DNA of 64,000 nucleotides from Nodosilinea sp. LEGE 07088 (lineage in GTDB: Bacteria > Cyanobacteriota > Cyanobacteriia > Phormidesmidales > Phormidesmidaceae): contig NZ_JADEWX010000010.1 of assembly GCF_015207395.1 (NCBI RefSeq), positions 1 to 64,000 on the forward strand, read 5' to 3'. Positions 1 through 8,304 of the stretch are shown here, one piece after another. Under the pieces are notes generated by a model, which had not been told where the DNA came from, searched no databases, and saw nothing but the letters and a program-made list of their open reading frames with translations. The position numbers and the translations under genes were made by a program. How positions within the stretch are numbered: position 1 is the first letter of the stretch; each line of letters starts with the position of its first letter.

Positions 1-2
1 AG

Positions 3-107
3 TTATGGACCGACTGGGCACTCCAACTGATAGCGCTCAAACCCCATAAACATCGCTATTTTCAGCGTGGTCTCTATGCTCTATCCCTGATGCAGCAAGC
101 TCTTTAG
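3..107 (+). pseudogene. C-terminal end of a transposase, cut by the window edge
   Basis: An open frame enters from the left edge and stops at 105-107. Its last residues read ...KPHKHRYFQRGLYALSLMQQ.., a basic, tyrosine-rich tail of the kind that ends IS4-like DDE transposases. Only about 34 residues are visible, so the family and whether the rest is intact cannot be told. The next 90 bases hold no gene. Confidence 0.4.
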
Positions 108-196
108 GTACGTTGTCACCCGTTAAGGAAAAACATCAAGCCCCTGGTGAGAACAAAAGGCGTCAAATCTCGGGTCAGTACTCATAGATATTGGCT

Positions 197-1255
197 TTAG
201 TCAAGACGGATAAAGTGGAACGTACTGTTTAGATGATTAATTTCGGAGGCCGATACATCGTTGGCGTCCAGAGCATAGGCCAGGTCAGCCCGACTTAAAT
301 CGAGCCTTCGCTGCTGATTAGCGGTTACCAAACGCTGTTTGAAGTCTTCCAGGGTAAGCGTTAGGTCTGAGCGCTGTTGCTGTAAGGTTGCCCAGACCCG
401 AGAGATAAATACTTTGGAATCTCCTAACCGGCCATCTTGAGTTGCTTTGGCTGCATTGAGAGTAAGCTCAGCGAACGCTTCATCGGATAGGGCAGCTATG
501 GGGGCGCTATGGGAGGCATTAGTCTTTGGGGGTGGCAGCGCGGCGCTGGTCACAGCCTGACGCAAAATCGCGGTGCGCAGTTCATCGGGGGTGGTGCGCT
601 TGGCCTGGGCGACCTTGGCCACCAGCTGCGACAGCGCCTTGTCCCAAGGCAGGGGTTTGGGAGCTTGAAGCAAATCATTCAGCAGTGCGGCCATGACGGT
701 GCCCTGGTTAAACGCCTGCTGTTGCAGGTCGGGCATTTGGTTCTGGAGGTTTTCCGCAGTTTGGGGATTACACAGGCGCTGCCACAGTAAGACATTGCGA
801 GCCTGGGTGAGGGTGCCGAAGGGGGCAATGGGAAGGTCAAAGCCCTGCTGGAGAATGGCCGCTCGCAGGCCGTCGGCCTCCGCTAACCGTCTACGGGTCT
901 CGGTTGAAAGGGCGGGAAGGTTGAGGGCGTAGGCGATCCAGTCGGTATTCTTTAGGGTTTTCCACTGGAGTCGAGGGGGCAGGGTCTTGAGTCTGAGGCC
1001 GTCGAGGATGTGCTGACGCCCGCGACCGCTCAGTTGGTGGCGGGACGAGCTGACAGGCTGGGTGTAGTCTTGCTCGCTGAGGTTGGTGAGGGTGGTTTCG
1101 ATTTGCTCTGTATAGGCGGTGTTCGATAGCTCGCTGCCAGCGATCGCCTTGAGGGCAGCTTTCAACTCGCTGATGGTCATACCCTTTGTATCGGCGAAGA
1201 GTAGGCGGCTCAAGAGCAGGTCTGATAGGGGAATGGGTTGCAGTGAAAGCATCAT
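197..1255 (-). CDS. Uncharacterised winged-helix-like protein paired with a DUF559 nuclease
   Basis: I do not recognise this 352-residue protein. Residues ~10-90 have the pattern of a winged-helix domain: short helices, a Ser/Thr-rich turn, then a basic hairpin around SGRGRQHILDG. The middle is helical and rich in Gln and Leu. The last ~60 residues (DLSRADLAYALDANDVSASE onward) look like a second compact domain. It is the downstream gene of a tight pair: its ATG overlaps the stop of the DUF559 gene by 4 bases (ATGA), so the two are translationally coupled. No membrane segment or signal peptide is visible. A DNA- or partner-binding role is inference from the fold pattern and the nuclease neighbour only. 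Confidence 0.7.
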   Translation of the reverse strand: MMLSLQPIPLSDLLLSRLLFADTKGMTISELKAALKAIAGSELSNTAYTEQIETTLTNLSEQDYTQPVSSSRHQLSGRGRQHILDGLRLKTLPPRLQWKTLKNTDWIAYALNLPALSTETRRRLAEADGLRAAILQQGFDLPIAPFGTLTQARNVLLWQRLCNPQTAENLQNQMPDLQQQAFNQGTVMAALLNDLLQAPKPLPWDKALSQLVAKVAQAKRTTPDELRTAILRQAVTSAALPPPKTNASHSAPIAALSDEAFAELTLNAAKATQDGRLGDSKVFISRVWATLQQQRSDLTLTLEDFKQRLVTANQQRRLDLSRADLAYALDANDVSASEINHLNSTFHFIRLD

Positions 1256-2487
1256 GCCTCCGAAGGGTGGGGGATTGCCGGGGGGCGGGTCGTGAGAGCT
1301 TGATCAACGGCATCGAGAATGCCTTCGAGGTCGCTGACCACATCTTCTGAGAGAAAGCGCAGGATCAGAAACCCCTGCTGCTGCAAAAGCCGATCTTTGC
1401 GGCGATCGCGGCGGTAGTTATCGAGGGACTGGAAGTGATAGTGGCCATCCAATTCGATCACAATTTTGGCCGCTGCGTCTAGAAAATCCACTTCCATTGG
1501 GCGACCGCCAAAGTCGATGTCTAACCGCGCATTCACCTGAAATCGCCCCATGGTCGTCGGTTTGGCCTCTAGATACTGAAACAAAAACCACTCCGCCTGA
1601 CTGCGATAAACCTCAGCTGCCTCTGCTGTATCGGGCTGGTGAGCCTGATTAAGGAGAGTCAGTGCCGCATCCAATGCTTCTGGGGTAGTGCCGTGCGTTT
1701 CGGCCAGTTGAAGCAGGGGCTGAAGCTGCTCGTCGTCAAGGCCGTGATCGTTCAACCACTGCCTAATGTTGCCCGGTTCGGGAGAGGGGACATCGATTAG
1801 GCCACCGCGTAACATCGCCTTAGCTCTCGATTCGGGCAGCTCATTCAGTAAGCCTTGGCCCTGGGCTGCGGTTACCGCCAGGGCCACCGGAATCTGCGGC
1901 ACCGCCTCTACCAACTGGGCGAGGGCGGGGAGGGCAGCCTTGCCCTGGTAATCCTCAGGCAGCAGCACCAATAGCCCCGGCACCACAGACGGCGGAAATA
2001 GCCGCGCTACAGCAGCAAAGCTTGCCAACACCGTAGACAAGTCCTCAGACGCTAAATGCTTGGTTTGTGGCTCTAGGCCTGGAGAGTCAGGGAGCCAGGT
2101 GAGGATGGCTCGGAGCTGATCGGCATCCTCTGAAAGGGGCGCTAGCTGCTGCCAAAACAGCTGACGCTGGTAGTCGCTGGTACTGGCTAAGAAGGCGGTC
2201 AATTCCGCTTCGGGGCGATGGGTCAGAGCGGCAAGGCTTTGCAGAATCCTTGATCGCAGGTCGTTGTGGTGGGTAATTGCGGTGAGCCAGGTTTCTAAGA
2301 GTGCTGCGATCGAGGTATAAGCCCCAACGCCAGTCGGTCGATGGGTTTGATCTGACCACAGGATCCACAACTGACGAGCGGCAATGACTTTTCCCCACAG
2401 AACAGACAGCGTCGGGATGGCCTGGTACCGCTGGGACTGGTGTAGGGATAACCGGGCGATCTCGGTTGATTGCTGCTCAAAGGTCAA
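1252..2487 (-). CDS. Protein with C-terminal DUF559 (Vsr/PD-(D/E)XK-like) nuclease domain
   Basis: A 411-residue protein. The last ~110 residues match DUF559: MEVDFLDAAAKIVIELDGHYH, a basic stretch NYRRDRRKDRLLQQQG, then FLILRFLSEDV. The D...ExD...H arrangement is that of very-short-patch-repair-like nucleases, so the presumed metal ligands are present. Residues 1-290 are a helical extension of unknown fold (Leu/Ala/Gln-rich, with a PDSPGLEP turn and a VVPGLLVLLPEDY segment); stand-alone DUF559 proteins are usually only ~110-300 residues. The downstream gene overlaps by 4 bases. The two could form a nuclease plus recognition subunit, perhaps in DNA repair or defence; that role is inferred. 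Confidence 0.75.
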   Translation of the reverse strand: MTFEQQSTEIARLSLHQSQRYQAIPTLSVLWGKVIAARQLWILWSDQTHRPTGVGAYTSIAALLETWLTAITHHNDLRSRILQSLAALTHRPEAELTAFLASTSDYQRQLFWQQLAPLSEDADQLRAILTWLPDSPGLEPQTKHLASEDLSTVLASFAAVARLFPPSVVPGLLVLLPEDYQGKAALPALAQLVEAVPQIPVALAVTAAQGQGLLNELPESRAKAMLRGGLIDVPSPEPGNIRQWLNDHGLDDEQLQPLLQLAETHGTTPEALDAALTLLNQAHQPDTAEAAEVYRSQAEWFLFQYLEAKPTTMGRFQVNARLDIDFGGRPMEVDFLDAAAKIVIELDGHYHFQSLDNYRRDRRKDRLLQQQGFLILRFLSEDVVSDLEGILDAVDQALTTRPPAIPHPSEA

Positions 2488-3225
2488 AATTTAGAAACGC
2501 CGTTTCACTAAAGGCCGGATTTCCCTGAGCGCCAGTGGCCAATACTGGGGCAGCAAACCGCGTATAGCCATCACCCTTAGACGACTTGAGAGTACGTCCT
2601 AACCCGGCTGCCAATGGCTATGGTAGCCAAAATTTAAAGGGCTTCTCCTAAGGTAGCTCTGCTTAGCCAAAGCTCAATCGATGTGTGAAGGTATATTTTC
2701 AATTGTCCTTCCAACGGCAGCAATGAGAGGTTGCCGCTTACGATTCGACTCTGGTATCGGTTCTAGCGCCAGTACCGTCCTCAACCTTCACCAACGTGCA
2801 ACGGGTTATCCCATCAGCGATTACTCAGCTGTGATGCAAGAGCGACACTCCCATCGCTTTCAAACGAACATCTCTCCATTGCTCTTGGGAGTAAGCAGGT
2901 GCTGGGTAGAGATGGATCAAACACAGTGGTGTGGTGAGGATGTCGTGGTCTCACCCTTGATCAAATGGAAAGAGCTACAAAAGCGTGACATAGAACGTCG
3001 GCTTGGGAAGCTGTGAATCACTTCATGTATGGCAAGGGTCTCAAGGCCATGAATTTAGCGTTACCCCAAACTTACCCCGATTTGGACATGGTTAAGAGTT
3101 CCTACGACCGCATCTCTGGTGTGCTGACGATCACCTACCAGATAGGGGCTTGTCCAACTGCCTTCAAGCTGCGCCACACCTGCCCACTGCTACAATTGAC
3201 GCAAGCTTGCCTAAAACCTTTCGTC
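2488..3225. other. Intergenic stretch without a supported gene
   Basis: About 740 bases between the DUF559 gene and a small frameshifted gene. Two plus-strand open frames here (2681-3016 and the start of 3013-3357) have no ribosome binding site, resemble no family I know and have an amino-acid composition unlike real proteins. I see no tRNA, terminator or repeat. It may be decayed coding DNA. Confidence 0.5.
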
Positions 3226-3424
3226 ATGTCTTCTATGGATATTCGGCAACGAGCGATTTCCCTGATTGAGCATCTGCCTCAGAACAAGCTTGGAGGTCAT
3301 GGTTCAGTTGTTAGAGGTCTTAGCGGAACTCGTTCATCAAGCGTCAATGCCGCCTGAGTACGATCGAGTGCCTCAACAACTCAGACGAGAGGTAGCTCAA
3401 AGAGCCCAGCACCTTGTTCGCTAG
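3226..3424 (+). pseudogene. Small helical antitoxin-like gene broken by one frameshift
   Basis: The ATG at 3226 opens a frame reading MSSMDIRQRAISLIEHLPQ, typical of small helical antitoxin-like proteins (DUF2281 style). At about 3290 the sense continues in the next frame as EVMVQLLEVLAELVHQ..., ending ...REVAQRAQHLVR at 3424. Joined, the two parts make one ~65-residue amphipathic protein, so a single-base slip has split it. It lies 27 bases upstream of the Uma2 gene. A sequencing error or programmed frameshift cannot be excluded, and the family assignment is by pattern only. Confidence 0.45.
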
Positions 3425-3450
3425 CCATATGATGATGGGGCCACCTGACC

Positions 3451-4110
3451 ATGACTCAAGCAACGGTAACCACGGATCTCTATCCCGACTCCGATGGTCA
3501 GCCCATGGCTGATAACACGAAGCAATACCGTTGGATTGTGCGGTTGGTCAGCAATCTGAGAAACCTCTTACAAGGCCAAACGGCTTTTGTCGCAGGGGAT
3601 TTACTCTGGTATCCGGTTCAGGTGGATGCTCCCCCCGTTCCCTCCCAGGCTCCCGATGCCATGGTGGTGCTGGGTCGTCCCGATGGTGACCGTAGTAGCT
3701 ACAAGCAGTGGAAAGAGGACAACATCCCGCCCCAGGTGGTTTTTGAGATTATCTCTCCCAGTAACTCAGCCACTGAGATTTCTCAGAAGCAGGCGTTTTA
3801 TGACCGGTACGGGGTGCTGGAAATGTTCTTTTACGACCCCGACAATTTTGAGTTTTGGGGGCTGACTCGACAGGCCCCAGATGAACGGCTCGTGCTACTC
3901 ACCCGCCTCAATTTGCCCTGGACCTCCCCGGCGCTAGGGGTCACATTTGACATGTTTGAGGATGGCCTGGCGCTGTTCTATCCCAATGGCGAGCGCTTCA
4001 AAGACCCTGAGGAGCTATACCAGGAGCGGAACCAGACCCAGCGCAAATTAGATCGGGCTATGGAAAAATTACGGGAACTGGGTATCGACCCTAGCGAGTT
4101 GGAAGAATAG
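3451..4110 (+). CDS. Uma2-family (DUF820) endonuclease-like protein
   Basis: A 219-residue member of the Uma2/DUF820 family, PD-(D/E)XK-fold proteins massively expanded in cyanobacteria. Signature parts: AGDLLWYPVQ, SQAPDAMVVLGRPDGDRSSY (the acidic active-site strand), PPQVVFEIISPSN with the E of the ExS/P motif, then KQAFYDRYGVLEMFFYDP. The last 40 residues form a charged coiled coil (YQERNQTQRKLDRAMEKLRE), common in this family. The length is normal and the core acidic residues are present. It stands alone with no obvious partner. The cellular role of the family is unknown; nuclease activity is inferred from the fold. Confidence 0.85.
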   Translation: MTQATVTTDLYPDSDGQPMADNTKQYRWIVRLVSNLRNLLQGQTAFVAGDLLWYPVQVDAPPVPSQAPDAMVVLGRPDGDRSSYKQWKEDNIPPQVVFEIISPSNSATEISQKQAFYDRYGVLEMFFYDPDNFEFWGLTRQAPDERLVLLTRLNLPWTSPALGVTFDMFEDGLALFYPNGERFKDPEELYQERNQTQRKLDRAMEKLRELGIDPSELEE

Positions 4111-4154
4111 TTGGGGGTTACCATACTACTCGGTTCACAACGTCCTCACAGTTT

Positions 4155-4772
4155 ATGAATGATGCCATCCTGGCTGAGCAACTGAGAAAAACGGGCAACC
4201 TGATGGACTTGCTCAATGACGAGGCTTGGGTTCGGGAAGCCGATGCCGATCACGCCAGTGAGGAAGGGACGGTTGAGGCGGGTCTGGGTCTACAGCCGTA
4301 TGTGGAGTTACTCAAGAATGCTTCGCCAGAAGCTCTGCAGCGGCTGCGGTGGACTGTGCGAGTGCTATCCATTTTGTTACCGGAGCTGAAGGGGTGGTTA
4401 GAGTCGTGGCAGCTTGGGCGGAGTCTAGAATCTGTCTACATGGAGGCGCAAATATGCTTATATGGTCACCTGAGGCATCTCACCCCCGAGCAAACGGCCT
4501 GGATTGAGGCGCTGTTGGCAGAGGGAGAGCAGGTGTCACCCAACGAACAGAAGGTGGTTCGTGCTGAAGCAGTCTCTCTGCTCGCTCAGATTTTTACTTC
4601 AGAGGACTGGCAGACAATTGCGAATTTTGCCGATCAAACGATGAAGGCAGACAATTGCGAATTTTGCCGATCAAACGATGAAGAACGACATTCTACTTAT
4701 GGGGCCAAGAGCGGCGGTTCCCACTGTCACTCTCTAAGCCTAGGTAATTCGCTATGGTTGAGAGTGGTATAG
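4155..4772 (+). CDS. Hypothetical helical protein with a C-terminus altered by tandem duplication
   Basis: I do not recognise the family. Residues 1-155 are helical and acidic, with no membrane segment, and include a segment LQRLRWTVRVLSILLPELKG. The last ~40 residues are probably not native. A 37-bp tandem duplication at 4609-4682 shifts the frame after ...NFADQTMK. With one copy removed the protein would end ...TMKNDILLMGPRAAVPTVTL at 4737, which reads more naturally than the present Cys/Ser/His-rich tail. The gene starts 44 bases after the Uma2 gene on the same strand. The product may be functional or already decaying. Confidence 0.6.
   Translation: MNDAILAEQLRKTGNLMDLLNDEAWVREADADHASEEGTVEAGLGLQPYVELLKNASPEALQRLRWTVRVLSILLPELKGWLESWQLGRSLESVYMEAQICLYGHLRHLTPEQTAWIEALLAEGEQVSPNEQKVVRAEAVSLLAQIFTSEDWQTIANFADQTMKADNCEFCRSNDEERHSTYGAKSGGSHCHSLSLGNSLWLRVV
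4609..4682 (+). repeat. 37-bp perfect tandem duplication
   Basis: Copies at 4609-4645 and 4646-4682 are identical, each running from GGCAGACAATTG to CGATGAA. 37 is not a multiple of three, so the second copy shifts the reading frame of the gene that contains it. Confidence 0.95.
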
Positions 4773-4822
4773 TGCTTTCCCATCCCACTCTAATGAGTGT
4801 GGTTCATTTTTCGAGATATTAG

Positions 4823-4939
4823 CAATTGCTCGATAGCTTACTTCATGGCAGCCTCAACGACTGCATCGGCGTGATTCGCGACAGCCAAATCCTCCACCCC
4901 CAGACTCACCGTCTAGCTCAAGTCGATGCCGCTATTTAG
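4823..4939 (+). pseudogene. Possible C-terminal remnant of an unidentified gene
   Basis: A short open stretch between two stops, without a start codon, reads ...LLHGSLNDCIGVIRDSQI then HPQTHRLAQVDAAI. Its composition is protein-like, but I cannot name the family. It sits between the altered gene and the GNAT gene and may be the tail of a deleted gene. Confidence 0.25.
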
Positions 4940-4972
4940 AACCTGATGTGTGTCATACCCTTTCAAGGAATA

Positions 4973-5515
4973 ATGATGGAATTCAGACCTCATGAACCAA
5001 GTGATGCATCAGCGATAGAAGGTCTTTTTATTTCGGTATTCACCAGATCTGAAGGAGAAAAGGAAGGGGTTTTGATCGGCAATCTGGCAAATGACTTGAT
5101 TTCGAGTACCGATAGTCAGGATTTATATGGATTTGTAGCTGTTGATAGGAAACAAATTGTTGGGGCTATATTCTTTAGTCGATTAACCTTCGAGAAAAGG
5201 GATATCGACGTATTTATCTTGGCTCCGGTTGCCGTCCACAGTGATCATCAAGGCATGGGCATCGGTCAGGCATTGATCACCCACGGTCTTCAGGAAATGC
5301 AGAAAAGCGGTGTCAGATTCGTGACCACCTATGGTGATCCAACCTTCTACTCCAAAGTTGGGTTCCAACCGCTTTCGCAGGATGTGATCGCAGCACCGCT
5401 TGAACTTTCGCAACCTGAGGGATGGCTGGGGCAATCACTCACAGATGATTCAATAGAGGCAGTACCTGGCCTCTGTTCATGCGTGCAGGCATTAGACAAT
5501 CCAGCATATTGGTGA
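4973..5515 (+). CDS. GNAT-family N-acetyltransferase
   Basis: About 180 residues with the GNAT fold. Strand beta4 is DVFILAPVAVHSDHQ, followed by the acetyl-CoA pyrophosphate loop QGMGIGQALI (Q/RxxGxG/A type), then GVRFVTTYGDPTFYSKVGF, where YGDPxFYxKxGF is typical of the YhbS-like subgroup. I start at 4973 (MMEFRPHEP) because AAGGAA lies 4-10 bases upstream; the open frame extends 9 codons further but without a ribosome binding site. The acceptor substrate is unknown. The gene stands alone after a degraded stretch. Confidence 0.85.
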   Translation: MMEFRPHEPSDASAIEGLFISVFTRSEGEKEGVLIGNLANDLISSTDSQDLYGFVAVDRKQIVGAIFFSRLTFEKRDIDVFILAPVAVHSDHQGMGIGQALITHGLQEMQKSGVRFVTTYGDPTFYSKVGFQPLSQDVIAAPLELSQPEGWLGQSLTDDSIEAVPGLCSCVQALDNPAYW

Positions 5516-5620
5516 CGAATGGAAGCAGTCTGAGCCCATGGCAGCAGATGCCGACGCATCAGAACACTACCACTCCTCTGTTTTTACGACAGAACCAACT
5601 AGCCCATCGACCGGCCATCC

Positions 5621-6199
5621 TCATAATTGCAATCCGTTCTCTAAGCAAGCGCGCCACTCTAAAAGAACGGCGCGACATTGCAAGCAAGTCAACTCGTCGA
5701 GTAATTGGCACACGCCAGTTACAGTCGCAGGATAGTTGATTGCCATCAATTCCGGCGACTTCGAGATGCCCTCCTCAAGGTAGGCGATAAACCCATAGAG
5801 TTTTTGGTTTGAGAAGGAGCTATTGACCGCCCACCCATCAGGGTTGAGGAGCGTAAGCTGAGCGATCGCGGTTGCCTCTAGGCCTAGCTCTCGGTGGAGA
5901 ATCGCGATCGCAGCCTCCTCTGGCGTTTGCCCCGCCAAGCACCGCCCGCCGGGAAAATCTAGCGTCACCTGCCCTACCCCAGGCCGAAAGCTGGCGGGGG
6001 GTAGCAAAATGTGAGACTGGCCCAGGGGATCCCGTTGAATGGGCAACACAATAACGGAGTCGGCCTTCTCAATGCGCCAGTATTCTAGCTGTTGCCCCTG
6101 GGCATCTAGCCAGTGTTCGCCGATCAGCGTCATCCAGCGAGTGTGGAGTTCTAGAAAGCGGTCTTGAACCCGCCAGGGGGGTTGCGCATCAGGCGGCAT
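5621..6199 (-). CDS. Nudix-fold protein with a degenerate Nudix box
   Basis: 192 residues. The fold is clear: EYWRIEKADSVIVLPIQ, ASFRPGVGQVTLDFPGGR, then TPEEAAIAILHRELGLEA, an exact positional match to the Nudix box of ADP-ribose pyrophosphatase-like enzymes. The catalytic residues are mostly gone: the REUxEExGU core reads AILHRELGL, keeping only the last Glu, and the Glu after the PGG loop is Gln. Hydrolase activity is therefore doubtful; a nucleotide-sensing role (as in NrtR-like or SQR-associated Nudix relatives) is possible but inferred. A decayed paralogue lies at 9804-10361. The cysK remnant just upstream on the same strand suggests an old operon. Confidence 0.75.
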   Translation of the reverse strand: MPPDAQPPWRVQDRFLELHTRWMTLIGEHWLDAQGQQLEYWRIEKADSVIVLPIQRDPLGQSHILLPPASFRPGVGQVTLDFPGGRCLAGQTPEEAAIAILHRELGLEATAIAQLTLLNPDGWAVNSSFSNQKLYGFIAYLEEGISKSPELMAINYPATVTGVCQLLDELTCLQCRAVLLEWRACLENGLQL

Positions 6200-6247
6200 G
6201 GCTATCCAAGGGTTAGGGCTAATGATTCAGAGCCACAGGCGGCACTG

Positions 6248-6595
6248 CTAGCGAATCGTCAGGATGCACCCCATGTCACATGGCCGGGCTGAGGTAGCGC
6301 TCCCCCCACTGGGTTGGATGATCACAATGCGTTGGTTGCGGTAGCGATCGCGCTGCCCCAGGTGTAGCCCAGCATAGACCGCCACGATGGTTGCAACCCC
6401 AGACTGAATCAAACCAGCCTCTTCCGCCTCCAGGATCATGCTGATGGCAATTCGGTCTTTCACCGACTTGGCTGGATTCATCCCCTCCAGTTTCAACACA
6501 ATTTCTGCGCCACAGCCAAACTGCGGCGGCAATCGCTGCAGCTTGACTAAAGGGGTATGACCGACAACAGCGGTAATGTCACGATGAATCAGCAT
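6248..6595 (-). pseudogene. Decayed cysteine synthase copy (cysK remnant)
   Basis: The N-terminal ~70 residues closely match the intact cysK at 13278-14234 (TPLVKLQRLPPQFGC; LEGMNPAKSVKDRIAISMI, with the PLP lysine in SVKDR). The centre, about 200 residues including the TSGNTG loop, is deleted; the frame then joins the C-terminus (RNQRIVIIQPSGG). A one-base loss in the G run at ~6300 shifts the expected GERYLSPAM ending out of frame. It cannot encode a working enzyme. It belongs to a decayed second copy of the gene group found at 9.8-17.2 kb. Confidence 0.85.
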
Positions 6596-6656
6596 AGTCC
6601 AGAGATCCGTTGGCGGAGCATTACCTCAAAGAGACGGGTTCGGCAGAGAGTTAGGT

Positions 6657-6839
6657 CTAACTCAACGTGTGATCTAGAATTTCAAATTCTCCTAGAATGT
6701 CAATCGTAAAGCCAATAAACAGTACCGCGATCGCCGCAAAATAACTGACTGGCCACAGCAGATAGGCTATACCAAACAGTAGTGGAGCAAGCAGTACCAT
6801 TGTTAAAAAGATCAAAATACACCTGGTATCCTTTGTCAT
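6657..6839 (-). CDS. Small membrane protein, two predicted transmembrane helices
   Basis: About 60 residues. After a short charged start (MTKDTR) come two hydrophobic segments, ~8-28 (LIFLTMVLLAPLLFGIAYLL) and ~31-49 (FAAIAVLFIGFTIDI), ending in an acidic tail. I start at the ATG at 6839, because AGGAGG lies 7 bases upstream; a GTG two codons earlier would be too close to it. It lies between decayed copies of the polyferredoxin fusion gene and cysK. The strong ribosome binding site argues that it is a real gene. Function unknown. Confidence 0.6.
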   Translation of the reverse strand: MTKDTRCILIFLTMVLLAPLLFGIAYLLWPVSYFAAIAVLFIGFTIDILGEFEILDHTLS

Positions 6840-7010
6840 CTCCACACCTCCTGATTTGGGTATTTCGACTGAAGGGAAAATCCCCTTCCTACCTTGATCC
6901 TAGAAGACTATCCCCCGAGGAGATAGCCCCAATTCATAAGAGTTGATAGAGCGTTACCAGGCATCAACTTTGGAGGAGCAGCTGGAAAAAGAACTCGGCC
7001 AACCCCACCA

Positions 7011-7212
7011 TCAACCCAGATGGGGAAGATTGCTGATGGTGGGGTGCTGGGTAATGCGCAGTAGCGGATAGGGGCTAAAGATCAGCGCCGACAGAAGGGT
7101 AACCCCCTGAAGAAACCGCCAATTGGCTGTCAGGGTAAAGGGCAGATAGGCATAGATGACCGTGAGATAGGTCGGCTGAACAGGATCAAGGCAGCGGGCG
7201 ATCGCAAAAATT
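7011..7212 (-). pseudogene. Remnant of the polyferredoxin fusion gene
   Basis: Translated on the minus strand this reads ...ARCLDPVQPTYLTVIYAYLP FTLTAN, jumps to FLQGVTLLSALIFSPYPLLR, and stops after SNLPHLG. This matches the last part of the 906-residue fusion protein at 14482-17202 (PDYLTTVYGYLPFTLAAN and FLQGVTLIAGLLLSVYPLLR), with about 40 residues missing between. It is the end of a second, deleted copy. The rest of 6846-7275 holds nothing else I can identify. Confidence 0.8.
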
Positions 7213-7275
7213 CTGTGTCCTATTCTGACGTTCCCCGGCCTTCAGGAAGAAGGTCCGTTGTCCTGACCGCCTCTC

Positions 7276-8298
7276 CTATTCGCCGTAGGTGCTGCCCGCT
7301 ACCTTGCCGCGAAACACAACGTAGTTATAGATGTTGTAGAACAGCATAATGGGAATTAGTACCCCAATAAAGGTGAGCATAAATACCAGGGCACTGGGGG
7401 CTGCTGCTGCCTGATAGATGGTAATTTGAGTGGGGATAATGTAGGGAAATACAATCAGCCCCAAGCCAATAAAGGTGAGCAAGAAAATCAAAATTGTCCA
7501 GATAAATGGCGTGGCTTCTTCTTCCCGATTCAGGCTGCGTAATAGCAGCCCAACCAGCACTACACCGAGTACCGGAATCACAGCAAAGATATAAACCAAA
7601 GGTGGGGTAAACAGACGATTTCTCGCTGCCTGATAAAAAATAGGCGTGGCAATGGTGATTAAAATTGCCCCGATTAGAGTTGTAATCGCGGCAATTTTAG
7701 CCGTACGGAAATGGGTCTTTTGCAGATCTCCTTCGGTCTTTAAAATTAGATAGGTAGACCCAATCAACACGTAGCCCTGAATCAGGGTCAGGGTCACCAG
7801 AAGCGATCGCCAGTCGAGCCAATCCCAGGTAGAGCCGATAAAGTGACCGGCCTCATCTACCGCAATCCCTTCAATCACGCTCCCCAGGGCAAAACCCTGG
7901 CCCAGAGCTGCGAGAAAACTGCCTGCCCCAAAGGCAAAATTCCAAAGCAGCTTGCGGGTGGAATGCTCCCGAAATTCAAAGGCCACCGCCCGAAAAATCA
8001 GCCCAAATATCATCATAAAAATGGGAATATACAGGGCGCTGAGGATGGTGCCATAGGCTAAAGGAAAGGCTCCAAACAAGGCTCCACCCATCAGCACCAG
8101 CCAGGTTTCATTGGCATCCCAAATATTGCCTAGACTGGTCATCAAAAGACTACGCCGCTCTTCGTCGGAGCTGGTTAGCGAGAGAATGCCTACTCCCAGG
8201 TCAAACCCATCGAGCATGACGTAAAGAAACAGGAATAGAGCCAGAATGACGAACCAAACCTGGGGCAAAAAATGTACTAATGCGTCCATATCAGTCAC
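7276..8298 (-). CDS. cydB: Cytochrome bd quinol oxidase subunit II
   Basis: 340 residues with the CydB pattern: DGFDLGVGIL near the N-terminus, NIWDANETWLVLMGGALFGA, then eight or more hydrophobic helices to VVFRGKV. CydB scaffolds the membrane-embedded, proton-motive bd oxidase that reduces oxygen with quinol electrons at high oxygen affinity. It follows cydA by 6 bases and is surely co-transcribed. In cyanobacteria bd oxidases are usually an alternative oxidase for the plastoquinone pool. Here the sulfide/low-oxygen neighbours suggest respiration under microoxia or in the presence of sulfide, since bd oxidases resist sulfide better than heme-copper oxidases. Confidence 0.95.
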   Translation of the reverse strand: MTDMDALVHFLPQVWFVILALFLFLYVMLDGFDLGVGILSLTSSDEERRSLLMTSLGNIWDANETWLVLMGGALFGAFPLAYGTILSALYIPIFMMIFGLIFRAVAFEFREHSTRKLLWNFAFGAGSFLAALGQGFALGSVIEGIAVDEAGHFIGSTWDWLDWRSLLVTLTLIQGYVLIGSTYLILKTEGDLQKTHFRTAKIAAITTLIGAILITIATPIFYQAARNRLFTPPLVYIFAVIPVLGVVLVGLLLRSLNREEEATPFIWTILIFLLTFIGLGLIVFPYIIPTQITIYQAAAAPSALVFMLTFIGVLIPIMLFYNIYNYVVFRGKVAGSTYGE

Positions 8299-8304
8299 CT
8301 ACTG

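Noticed and set aside
2681-3016. Plus-strand open frame of 111 codons
   Set aside because: No ribosome binding site, odd composition and no family resemblance; it lies in what looks like decayed DNA.
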